NCBI RefSeq assembly: GCF_037975245.1
Contig: NC_092564.1
Coordinates: 19,418,484 to 19,480,483, forward strand
Direction of reading: 5' to 3'
From: Apostichopus japonicus
Lineage: Eukaryota; Echinodermata; Holothuroidea; Aspidochirotida; Stichopodidae
DNA: 62,000 nt
The translations under genes and the position numbers were made by a program. Numbering within the stretch: the stretch's first letter is position 1; each line of letters begins with the position of its first letter. Of this stretch, positions 1 to 11,058 are shown in pieces. The notes beneath the pieces are model-generated. The model saw nothing but the letters and a program-made list of their open reading frames with translations. It ran no database searches and had not been told where the DNA came from.

Positions 1-169
1 GTGGAATTACGATCTTCCTTACCGGTTTCGAACCTCTGGACATACAATCAGCGTCCATAGCCAAGTGGTTAGGGTGTCCGCGTACAGAGCGGGAGGCCCG
101 TGGTTCGAATCCCGGTGGAGGCTGAAAGTTTTTTCACTGTTCTTGATTTTCCAACTCATTACGATTTTC

Positions 170-215
<46 letters not shown>

Positions 216-419
216 CTAGTATCGTTCGATACAGGTGACAAACGCCTACAGTGAAATTACGTCCTTCCTTACCGGTTTCGAACCTCTGGACTTACAATCA
301 GCGTCCATAGCCTAGTGGTTAGGGTGTCCGCGTACAGAGCGGAAGGCCCGTGGTTCGAATCCCGATGGAGGCTGAAAGTTTTTTCACTGTTCTTGATTTT
401 CCAACTCATTACGATTTTC

Positions 420-458
<39 letters not shown>

Positions 459-535
459 GATGTATATATATATAAACATATATATATATATATATAAACA
501 TATATATATATATATAAACATATATATATATATTG
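1..535 (+). mobile_element. Two tandem copies of a tRNA-derived SINE (family A) with (TA)n tails
   Basis: Two near-identical units, each with a tRNA-like stretch of 72 bp (51-122 and 301-372) followed by the same tail, a T-run, TTCACTGTTCTTGATTTTCC and then (TA)n. The tRNA-like part has an A box (TAGCCTAGTGGTTAGGG), a B box (GGTTCGAATCC), an acceptor stem with one mismatch and a 7-nt anticodon loop GTACAGA. A further shared block (TTACCGGTTTCGAACCTCTGG) lies upstream of each tRNA-like part, so the unit is longer than the tRNA. The T-arm is mispaired here and intact in the 16438-16509 copy. This is a repeat, not a functional tRNA gene. The TA tails run at 172-210 and 423-535, the second with interruptions. 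Confidence 0.8.
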
Positions 536-598
536 AATATACAGTAAATATACATCGAATATCTATGTTATGAAATGAAAACAAAGATGGTTGCTTAC

Positions 599-723
599 GA
601 ACAGGGCGTACATCGTAACAGCAATGACTCGCCTTGATACGCCACAACTGACTGGATTAGTTGGTCATCACACTCACTATTAAAAACAAAGTGTTGAAAT
701 ATGAACAGTATTATACCCAACAT
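599..723 (-). CDS. 5' exon of an immunoglobulin-domain protein (signal peptide + Ig start)
   Basis: Reading minus from the ATG at 723-721 gives 41 codons. A hydrophobic signal peptide ([16 protein letters not shown]) is followed by a stretch ending [12 protein letters not shown], which resembles the first strands of an Ig domain up to its first cysteine. The frame is open to a good donor (TTC|GTAAGC, intron from 598), giving a phase-2 intron. The rest of the gene lies left of the window. A longer upstream frame to 834 exists, but the signal peptide supports this start. Seen: ORF, hydrophobic core, donor. Inferred: Ig identity, from a short motif only. Function unknown; a cell-surface or secreted recognition protein is possible. 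Confidence 0.5.
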
Positions 724-1181
724 ACGAATCGCACGTTTCGATGCAAAATCGCAACGAGAACTCAAAGAAGGTAACGATTTCTTGTATTTTATAGCAGTGG
801 CGTTCGCACTTCCACCTCCCTTATCACTGTTCAATAGTCACGTTTGCGTAGTATATAGGAACGGAAAACACATTTTTTTTTACCATAGCAACCAAGAATT
901 ATATTAGAAGTTATCAAACAGTGGATTGACATTAACATTAAGGCCTGCACTGAGGTGCTGACGTCATCATCAATTTAGCCTTGAAAAGAAGCATTCCATA
1001 TATATATATATATATATATAAGGTAGGGTTCTATATAGAACATTTTAAGTTGTGTAGGCCTATCTTGAAACAAAGTGGCTATTCTTACGACTGTTCGTAA
1101 GAATAATTTCCGATTACGCATGCGCAGTTGCTATTTTTATGACAGGAGTACTATTTTTTACAACCAGGAGTAACAATAATT

Positions 1182-1240
1182 TCCGGTTAGGGTTAGTGTT
1201 AGGGTTAGGATTGGGGTTTAGGGTTAAAGTTAGGGTTACC
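1182..1240 (+). repeat. Degenerate interstitial telomere-like (TTAGGG)n
   Basis: About nine imperfect TTAGGG-like units (GGTTAGGGTTAGTGTTAGGG and variants such as GGGTTTAGGG) in one direction. This is an internal telomere-like patch, not a chromosome end, since genes continue on both sides. Confidence 0.7.
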
Positions 1241-1639
1241 CCTACTTCATGCGCAGTTGCTTTATTTACTTTACTGCGCTTGAATTCGCCTTTGTTGTAA
1301 GAATAGTTTATCAATAATTGTTACGACTAGTCATAAGAATAGCCACGGCCATCTTGAAAACCGGAGCAGCTATGGAAACGCTAACCTATAGAGCCTTTCA
1401 ATATGTTTCCATTATAAATTATAACATATCAAGATTAAAACTCTGCATAAATACATCGTTTGTAAACTAGCCTATGGCGACATCTATAAATACACGTTCT
1501 CTGGTGAGAAATTGTCTCAAAATCAGAAGGGAAGAAACATCGTTAGCCTCCACAAATATAGGACTACATACTGCACGCATTACTATACAAATGTTCTAGC
1601 CTAGCCGAACATTTGACTTAGACCTTTGGTCTTGGTCTT

Positions 1640-1826
1640 GGTGTAATACTGCACAAGTCGCCCCTGATGTGGCTGTTGACGTGCAGTCCTTCAAGTTTGC
1701 TAATGGTGCTGCTGACTTCCCAGCATTAACTTGAAGGAGGTGGTGTTTGGTGCTGATTTCAGTTCAGGTGGGAGTGCGTTCCACTGAGGAATGGTGCGAG
1801 GATAAAGCGAATATTTATAACATAAC
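1640..1826 (-). mobile_element. 3' end of a CR1/L2-like LINE (ORF2 C-terminus)
   Basis: Minus-strand translation of about 1819-1700 gives YKYSLYPRTIPQWNALPPEL, then KSAPNTTSFK, then a stop at 1702-1700. The sequence PRTIPQWNxLP...SFK is the characteristic C-terminal end of non-LTR retrotransposon reverse transcriptases of the CR1/L2/Jockey type. Only about 40 codons remain and the frame is broken upstream near 1830, as expected for a 5'-truncated copy. The 3' flank to about 1640 includes a short GACCAAGACCAAGACCAAAG run that may be the element tail. Confidence 0.75.
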
Positions 1827-1886
1827 TAATATAATATAACTAATTACACAACTGTTTCTTGTGAGCCTATATCATTTAGCACTCAC

Positions 1887-2101
1887 TCTAAGTCTGCGCT
1901 TAAACCTAGGTAAAGATGTTTGGCCACATTCATCACGTATCGTCTCCATCTTCGTCGGTTCATCATTTGAGCTGGTTTCTTTGTGGAGTTTTCCGATGAA
2001 ACGTCTGGACTAGAGATCTCGTTAGCTACGGTGTAAGGACGCAAGGAGCACATCAGTATTAGAAAAAGAGCTTGTGATGTAAAATGGTTTGAGCACAACA
2101 T
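1887..2101 (-). CDS. Signal-peptide exon of a putative secreted peptide precursor
   Basis: The frame opens at an ATG at 2101-2099 (another in-frame ATG at 2119). It encodes a hydrophobic leader (FTSQALFLILMCSL), a small-residue cleavage region (TVA/NE), an acidic/Ser spacer and a basic block with KK, RRR and RR sites, then RYVMNVAKHLYLGLSADL. It ends exactly at a strong donor (TTAGA|GTGAGT, intron from 1886), phase 2 after 71 codons. Leader plus spacer plus dibasic sites is the layout of neuropeptide or hormone precursors. The segment MNVAKHL recalls HNLGKHL of parathyroid hormone, but seven residues can match by chance. No following exon was identified. Confidence 0.4.
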
Positions 2102-2139
2102 TGCTTCACGTATAAACAAGTTTTAATCCAGGTTAAAGA

Positions 2140-5100
2140 AAAAAAGTATATTGACAGGCCATTAGAAAAAGAAAATACTGTGCATTGTATGAGAGTTGCG
2201 TCTGCATTCACCGAACACACTGAAGTCATTCAAATAAGATCAATTTGTGCGCAATCTGACTATCGTTGCGCCGGGTGTTTTATTGCAGCTACTAACTTTT
2301 GCGAGACTACGCGTGATTGATATGCGCCGTTATTAAGTATCTCGGAAGCAGAGGGTAAATGCCAGAAATCTGCGCGCTACAGCGCATTGACACTAGATAT
2401 ACTTTGACCTAAGATGAGTTACAGCGTAGAGGCGCTAGATGCTTGACTTTTTACTGTACGCAATGTGAAGCCGTGCTCTATATTTTTAGAAATCAGGGCA
2501 AAGCAGTTTCACGAAATTAACAGCCAAGTCAAAACGAAGACGCGCGCTTACACGCGCAAGTTAACTTCATGCGTATAGTGTATACGAACGCGCGGCAATT
2601 AATGGTATTTTCAAAACGTATAGGCTATATGCAGTCGCGCGTGTCTACGAGATTCACGCTTAATGTGTTAAAGCATGCAGGGAGCTAGTTGTTATGACAA
2701 CTACTAACTCCCTCCCGACAGTTTGTACAAATTCGAGCACTGAAAACCCCATGTGTTTAGAAAATCATTACTCGAGATAGGAATACACTAGAGCTTCCTA
2801 TAGCTTTATTTTGCACATAAGACAGCCTGCATCAATAAACAACATTTTCCGAGGTGGTCACATGGACATTTTTTTTTTTTTGTCTTCAAAGATTTGTTTA
2901 CATTCAAAAAACCGGTCATTTTGACCTTTTTTTTGAAAAATCGTGAGAACAGTGAAAACTTTCAAGTCAACTGACCCTATCTCATACAACTAGCTAAGAC
3001 ATACATGGAATCAAATCAGGAGCCTCACAGGCATATGTAGAGAGATGGCTCTATACTTGGGGGAAATATGTCAAAAATGACATTTTTCGGTCTTAGTTTA
3101 GGGCCAAAACACGGTCAAATTTCCGATAGTATTTCTCCAGAATGCCTCACCCTACAGAGTAGATTTTTAGCTCTCCAGAAGCGCCACACTGAAACGCCTG
3201 GCTATATAGAAACGATTTAGCAATAGCGCATACACTTTGTGAGTAATCCCTAGCAATTCAACTCGAGCATTTCTACGGTATAGAATTTCGGTCAACCACA
3301 GTTGATATTCTTCGTGTAGTGACCGGTGTGAAGTTAGATACTTATTCCCCGTTCCTCGTTCGATATTCGCGAATGAGTAACTGCTACCAGTTACGTATTC
3401 GACAATGGCATCGACGTAACACTTCTGGCAAGACAAAAGCTTTCTTACAAGATGTTCAACATTTGGTCGTGGAAAGTTTATCTATGGGTCATATGAACTC
3501 TAATGACTATGTAGAAGGATACCATAATGCATCTTGCCCGGTCCAAATAGTTCTTGACCAACTAAATAGACCACTACTTCATCCCGGTCCAAATAACTCC
3601 GGGTGTTAATGCTATCGCTGGATGCACTCGGGCTCCGCTACGCTCCGCCCTCGTGCATCGCTTGCATTATCCCCCGATCGTGCATTAATCCTGTGAGTAA
3701 CGCACGCTAGACCGTTGATTAACCCCTTACTTATCAACTTGAAGACAACTTGGGCTAATATTAGTAGCACCAGCAGTTTGTATTAATTCTTAGTAAATCC
3801 TCAACGTGCTAACAGAAATTTAATTTGATTATGACACACGTTAGTGCTGTTACAACATCATTGATCGTGCCTTAGTTTAAGCTAGGCCTATATTCTTCAT
3901 TTTGGAACAAATTTTGAATGGGAAGAAAAACAAAACCTTCAAGAAGAATAGAAAGTATAAAATTACTGCATCTATAAGACACATTTCGACTTTTTTTTGT
4001 TTCAAATACTTATTAAGGAATATACTTTCGATTCTCGATACAACAGTCGTCCATACAGACATTTCATAACGAGGCTTACTGTTGTACCTCTATAGAATCT
4101 CATGCAAAGGTATATCGAAAAGTTTAGTAGTAAATGGGGTTATTTTTTTCTTTCATGCATGCTTCTCTATTAATTGGAACGAAAGTTGACAATATAGAAA
4201 TTATATATCTTTATTGAACCATATCGATATATGATAAACGCCAAGAGAGTTGTGAGAGCTATATATGATAGGATGAAGCACAACCTCCACCAATGTAAGT
4301 TGAGGTCAATGTCCCTAATCAAGTTCATAAAGTCGGCTTCCTTATATGTCAGTTAATGTGCAAGATCAAATATAAACATTCTTGCTTACTATTTGCTAAA
4401 TTGCAAGCTATCATAATGTGACGTTTCTCCTAAATCCTGCTGTAATTTATACACGCGACCAATAAAAACTAAAAAAAATGTGGCACATAAATAGTACGAT
4501 ATCATGTTATAATATAATAATTGTGAAACTATTAAGAAAGGTGACCAATAACAATAAAGATTAATGAAAGCTTTCTTCAAATTTATTTTCACAAATTTCT
4601 ATATAAAACGCAAGTCTTTTGACTGCCGGAGAAGTCATTTCATAAATGTACACGGGAATGTCTTCTTGTTGTTGTTGTTTTTTGGTCCTTACACAGTTCG
4701 TTTGACTCATGTGTTGCATACTATAGTAATTAACATTTAAAGGCAAGGTTTATTTACCATGTCAGAGCAACGCCTACACATAACTAAACAGAGAACCCTT
4801 GTACCCTTACGCCAGCAAAGGAGCCATCGACTAGAAATGGTCCCTAGGAATTATTTTTAGAGAATGGAATAACCCAACACCCCATTCGTAGAAAGGTATT
4901 TGATTGAAATCTCAAAAATTGCATCGCTCCTCTACAACAACAAAAATGAACTAATAACATGACTGCAAATTTACTTTATTTACAGATTTAAAACTGATTG
5001 TTGAATTATCAAAATATTCGCAAAAAAATTCCTAGTCACCTGCACTCTATCACCCTACCATGGGTTACCCTTCCCAACCCTCTCCGCCTAACCCCTCCTA

Positions 5101-6350
5101 ACAATGGAATGTACCTCCTCTAACCCCACCTAACACCAATTCCCCCACCAATTCCACGTCCATCATAGCGACATTTCTCTCTGTGTAATATAAACTTATC
5201 TACTATGAAATTAAACCAAAAAAAAGTTGAACGAAACAAAATTGTTAAACTTAGTCTCGTTAGCTTGTTTTCTACTGTATAACCGGATAATAATTGACTG
5301 GAATATAAGAATTCGGTTTTCACAAGAGAGATGCGAGATTATACACATCTCCAGTACGCATGCACCATCAGAGACGGAAATAAGACGTTTGTGAATAGAT
5401 TTGCACTCATGCACGCCTTGGTTGAAATTTTGGTGGAATCTATCGTAATGACGACAGAATATGTGTGTGTTCTTGCATCAAACTCGTAGTCAGTTCGTAT
5501 AGCCTACTCGTAGTCTACAGCATAGTTACACGCGCTAGTACTCGGCTGCGTGGGTTTGTACGCATTCGGGTCATTTCGGAATCTAATATATATAGATATA
5601 CCAGTGTAAGATTAAGCACTCGTACTTTTCCTTAAAGGTCTCGTATATATACTCCTAATCGGACTCGTATACCAATGAGACTTCTCTTTGTATACTCATA
5701 ATACTTATGCTGTTGTTTCTCGTATATACTACACGTCTAAGCTTGCCTTGAGGTGTCACGACACGTACGTTGTTTACCTTTCATATCAGCCAGTTTCTGT
5801 AACGTATGCATACAACTGTTTCAATCCGTAACTCTTTATCAAATCGGATTATAAGTTGAACACCAGTTTCAAAATAAGTTAAAAACAAAATTTGAAAAAT
5901 GACCTTCATTTCTTTTCGCAACCAGATATATGCTACTGGCTATATTTTAACACGTGTTCCCCCACGTCCGTATACTATCCCTTCCTTCTTCCCCTCTCGA
6001 GTAACGGAGGAAATCTAGACCTTGAACATTAAACTCAACAGACAATAATCAAGGTTTCAACAAAATCTTCGGTCTTACAACTTATGTGAAAGATAACTTA
6101 AAGCAACTTAGGAATGTAGAGACTTTGCCAAAGTTGAGAAGCAAGAAAAGAAAGATGATTTCAGCTGTTTTCTCACTTTCCCGGTTGGTTTTTTAAATTT
6201 CTGCATACTTGATCGACGGTAATAGAGAAATAATATTATTTTCAAATGTTTAGATGTTCACTTGAAGCGTTGTCGAATTTCTCGTTACATCGCAAGTAAC
6301 ATTTTTTTTTAAGGTTTTTCTTGAATGAAATGAATAAAACGACTGATTGT
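2140..6350. other. Gene-poor stretch left of MREG
   Basis: No splice-consistent coding exons seen. It holds unique AT-rich DNA, a T-run near 2871, two overlapping open frames on opposite strands (3167-3609) that match nothing I recognise, a GC-rich hairpin (3621-3660) and a C-rich CCTAACCC-like patch (about 5050-5150). Part of it may be the 3' UTR of MREG. Confidence 0.5.
3621..3660. repeat. GC-rich imperfect hairpin
   Basis: GATGCACTCGGGC pairs with GCCCTCGTGCATC across a 14-nt loop, with two central mismatches in each arm. The base composition (CpG-rich in AT-rich surroundings) suggests it is part of a foldback or transposon remnant. Confidence 0.5.
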
Positions 6351-6356
6351 TTAATT

Positions 6357-7656
6357 CTACGTTTCCATAGCTTTCGGATATTGTCGTATAGCTGTTAATA
6401 GGAAGCTGTCTGCAACGTCTAAATCCAAGAGGCGGTCCTGTAGGCGAGAGAGATGAGGAATTATTGCTAATGAGAACGAAATATTATTCCAAACAAAAAT
6501 GCAAGAAAACAACAGAACGCTCACCGAGATACATTTCTTCATTCGGTCAACTTTTTCCCCTTTCACTGAAACAGTTTTTGGATGGTATTAATTTAACCCT
6601 CACCCTGTAAACAAAGTCTCCTACAACTTATAAAGCTTGAGAATGGCCACAACCGTCAAAATTTGTTTACCTTATTTCAAAAATACGCAAACACGAAGTT
6701 ACATAAATATGTAAACAGAAACAGTAATAAACAGAATCAGTAATGTCTGGATCAGTTGTTCTTTGTTTACACTGTCTCAATACCCCCCCTCCCACCCCCA
6801 CCCCCAATAACCGATATTGGAAACCGTCGTGAGAGTCTCATTATTTTTCAGTTATAAATGTCAATGCTCGTAGCCTGGGCTAGTAGAATTTGCATATCAG
6901 ATCACACAATATACAAGACTACTTTTGCATAGAAGATTTAGGGCAGAATGTTACTCCTTTACACGAAATATGAGATTGATCCAAGTTACCCTTCTTGAGA
7001 TATCGTGTTTACAAGCAAGGCGTCACACTCACACACACACCCACACTCGCACACCCACACTCATCCGCCTGCATGACTACAAAGGTTACGATTATCATCG
7101 AAACCAAAAATGAAGATAAAAATGGCGTGTCATCTCTGCACGACTCAGTACTATAATATGCAGCCCGAATACCATTCCCTAATGGTTTAAAGGTTTCACT
7201 CACCAGAACGACAATATATCTAGCGGCTTGGGTCGAGGAATGACCAAATATGTTACTCTCTTGGACTAGATGACGGAGGATCTCTGGTGCTCTAACCTCT
7301 CTGGGGTTACTTGAGTCATTTTCTGGGACTATGGTATGTACATCTAACAGTCTGTCGGCTTCTTGATCAAAACCTGATGACGTAATATCATAGAGCCAAT
7401 CATCAAGACGAATTAAAATATAGGTTGAAAGATGATAAAACACATAACGTAAAATGGAATTGAAGGCTTAAAAATGGGGCCTGGTGATGTAATGCACCCC
7501 GGAACCCGACCTGGATACGCCTCTGTTTATTGGTGCTCAGATATGATGGGTTTATTGATATCAGTGTTGTACCAACAGTCCCAAACAAGACACCATCTGA
7601 TCCCTATAAACATAAATACAAATATGAAGACGAATATCTGGGTTGTGATAAGGTGT

Positions 7657-7734
<78 letters not shown>

Positions 7735-9367
7735 TTGCATTCATTGCAGTGACAATTAAAGCAAAATAAGTGTGTCTACCCTGCGCCCGGCCTGCCAAAA
7801 GAACAAAACTTGTAATCAATATGTATAGCCATATCGGTGGCCTCTTCGTTGATAGAGTATTACTCACCAAGTCCTATCAGGATGCCTTTCCACCTCTTCT
7901 GAGTTGCCTTTCTTTCATTCCTAATTTTGTTGACTTCTTTCTCAATCTGTTCTCTCTCCTTTAAGAAAAAAATGAAAACAAAAACAACAACAAAGTATTC
8001 AATATCTGTTTAAAAAGATATGTATGTTTAGTTTGCTGCATTTTAATCGGTGACTATAAAAAGCCTGACGTCATCATTATCACGTGACAGACGTCTAAGA
8101 GTCTAAAACTGAAACCAGTTGGGACCAGTTTTGTCTTCGTGTGGTATTATAAAAAATATATATATATTTCTGTTCAGATTCTTTGTGAGCGATTCGATTT
8201 TCTTAAAGATCTTCAGTATTACGTTATAGCTTCTAAGTCTTCCTCGTTGTTACTTTGTGTCAAATGACTAAAAGTAAGTCTCACCTGTGAACTCGTACAA
8301 GATTCGCTCTCCTGTAACAATGTCATCAAAACACGGTCATCTTCTTCTAGCGTGTGTGTGACGTCATCGGGATTCGTCCATAAGTTAATGGCGTCACTAT
8401 GTACAGCTTTATGGTGATTAAGGAATTCATCTACGGATGAATATTTACTGCTACCTGTATCTCTGGAGAGAAAATGAAGATCGGGATTTGTGTTAAGCTA
8501 TATATGCTTAGGACTCACTTGCATACACTGACATATCATTTTAATGTGGTAGGGAAACCATTTCGGTGTAATCCGTAAAGTACTGTGCGACATTAGCAGG
8601 ATTATTTACAAATATATATATATTTCTTTTTCGCATTTCATGATATATGAATTAAAATAAAAGTTCTACAATTAAACAGGGAATTTAGATTGATAGGTTC
8701 TTTCACGTGCGAGGAGCGGCAAAAAGGCGGACAGGTGTGTGTGTTTGCCCTTTTTCATTACAGTTTGTATATAGAGTATAAAGGATTTTCTTTTTAAAAA
8801 AACAGTACGAAAAAAACTTGCTCATAAGGTTGGATACGGTATAACATATATGAATGAATACTACATGGCCAGGAAAAAGTGACACAAACGTTATGAACAA
8901 TGTGAGCAACTTCAGCGTAGGTCCACTTAAAAATCGGGGGAAGTAGGGTTGTGGGGGCTGGAGTGGGCGGGGTTGGAGTGCCCATGGGCAAAGAGCCCTC
9001 AAAGGTTATCGAGTTTTCGGTGTCATTATATAAGTAATTTCTTATACGAACTAAATCAAATATGACAAAATACGACCTCTTTTTTTTGGAGCTATAAAGA
9101 TACACTTCCGCATTTTGATATGGTAAGTGTGTATGATAAAGTTATTAAGTTCAAAATTGCCCAAGGGGGAGGCTTAAATCTATCAAAACTATCCATTATT
9201 TTCGACAAGTACTGCACGCACGCTGGAAGTTGATCTTTGTAACCTACGTTCTATTCATCGCACCACCGTGTGCAGAATCGTTAAATTATACAGTGTTGAC
9301 AAAAATTGTCGTTTTGGAGAGAGATTTTGTGGCAAAACAGTTATATCAGGGGCTTCAATAAACATGC

Positions 9368-9457
<90 letters not shown>

Positions 9458-11058
9458 TGGTTGTCATACTATACGAATTACAATAAGGAAGGTTCAGTTA
9501 CTTTATTTTGTACGATATCAAACCATACCCTTTTGTTTGTCATTTTCTTACACTTTCAAGCTCCTGTCTGTTTGAGCAGTGTGGGCAGTCATGAGTTGTA
9601 GCAGGGGTAAAATAGGTCACCAATATAATTTGGGGACGATTGGGGGGGGGGGGGGTTGGTGTCGCGCTATATGATATTGATTCGTTTTTAACTAGCATTA
9701 TGATAACAAGGGGATATTTTATGCAGCGTGAACTATACAGTGGCGCCGAGCGTCAGGTTAAGCTTTCTGAAGTCTTTATAAATCCTCGAGTATACTATGA
9801 AGCTGAGAATACAGTATTATTCACTCCATATTTCACCGGACTCCCTTATTGACACAAGTGCTGTTCCCCTCCACTTCCCCCTCCCCCTTTGACCCTCTCT
9901 TGTCAAGCCTGTTGCGTGCGCCCGCATGTAATTGGGTGCTTGCCACATAGAACATTGTATGGGATACACTGCAGCATGAAGGTCTACATAGTTTCAAGAG
10001 AGTACTGCTGACAGATAGATGGAGCTCGTTAAATATATATGTAGCTTCATATGTTGCAAACAGCCCAATTAAAGCGGGTGTGGACTGTAATAATAGGCTC
10101 AAGTTTACTTTCTTTCATTATTTTTTTAGAGAATACGGTAATGAATTGATAAGATTCCTTACCCAACCAGTAACCCTGACTGTTCAACCTTGGTGTAGGG
10201 AGGGTCTCTGCTCTCCTTTCTGCCGAACCCCAAGCAACACTGCATATCTGGTTCTGCACTTTGTCTGTGTTACATACTTCTATATCGCTTTCCTCTGAAT
10301 CCGTTCTCTCTCTCTATCGACAAGAAGTGAATTATAGTTCAAGTATGTCATCCAAGGATAGGAGCCCATACAGCACCGTACCATCACTTGTTAGGCTAGT
10401 ATTGTTGTTTCTCGCACAACAGGACCAGGACAGCTATATACTAGTTCCTCGTTCGCTTGTTTCCTATACTATACCACACGTTCATCAGAGGTATACTGTG
10501 TATGACTTGTGACTGTTCTGTCCGTTGATTCACTGCAAGGAAACAGAATCCATAAAAGCATAACGTTTATGATTTGAACAGCAGGATATAAAAGTACAAG
10601 TAATGATAAAAAAGTTCATGGTTTCGAATAGGGAAGTGCGTTGTTCTCAACACTTTCGTATAGCGTACGACTATGAGTTTCATGGGTAATTTAGTAAGGT
10701 ACGGTGTGTGTATTTGGATGACGTTTCTAAATATGCTGGTAGGCATATGACTTATTCCATTTAACAATTATCGTAGCTATCTATACACGCAAACGTATTT
10801 TTAAAGTACACGCACTCGGTAACACTTTAACATATTGATAGATTTGAATTGTATAGGTTGATACGGAGGGCAAGATAAAGTGTACATAACATAATACCAT
10901 GCGCCGTCCCTCAGTATGGGCGAAGTAAGATTGTATCACTGCCTATAGCATTTACTTTAATGGAATAAAGAATCAGTTTACGTATAAGCTGAATAAAATT
11001 ATGCTACCTGTTGTTGCTGACCAGCTCCAGTACTTCTACAGGCAGGCCTCCCTTCTGA
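6357..11058 (-). CDS. MREG: Melanoregulin (exon 1 missing)
   Basis: Five minus-strand exons join in phase: 11058-11008, 8462-8285, 7958-7868, 7373-7204 and 6437-6357 (TAG stop). They give 189 aa of a family usually about 214 aa long. The product reads through known melanoregulin landmarks: ELVSNN, AINLWTNPDDVTHTLEEDD, a basic helix ending RWKGILIGLGF, QEADRLL, QESNIFG, then RYIVVL joined across the last intron to DRLLDLDVADSF and RQYPK. Melanoregulin (PF15812) is a small membrane-associated adaptor for melanosome and phagosome/lysosome traffic. In vertebrates it is anchored by an N-terminal palmitoylated Cys cluster. That N-terminus is not in these exons, so a short first exon should lie above 11058; I did not find it. 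The 51-nt first exon listed is the weakest (poor polypyrimidine tract) but its phase and LVSNN motif fit. Confidence 0.88.
7658..7731. repeat. (TA)n microsatellite in an MREG intron
   Basis: About 37 uninterrupted TA dinucleotides between MREG exons 7958-7868 and 7373-7204. The apparent Tyr/Ile ORFs across it are artefacts. Confidence 0.9.
9370..9455. repeat. (TA)n microsatellite
   Basis: TA dinucleotide tract with one AAATA interruption, in an MREG intron. Confidence 0.9.

Noticed and set aside
3167-3609. Overlapping ORFs of 89 and 96 aa on opposite strands
   Set aside because: No motif, no splice context and mutual overlap; left as unexplained, not called a gene.
7009-7443. von Willebrand A domain exon
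   Set aside because: The RYIVVL motif first suggested VWA, but joining the flanking exons in phase gives melanoregulin throughout.
10047-10298. Opposed 70-aa ORFs
   Set aside because: Low-information frames in an MREG intron without splice signals.
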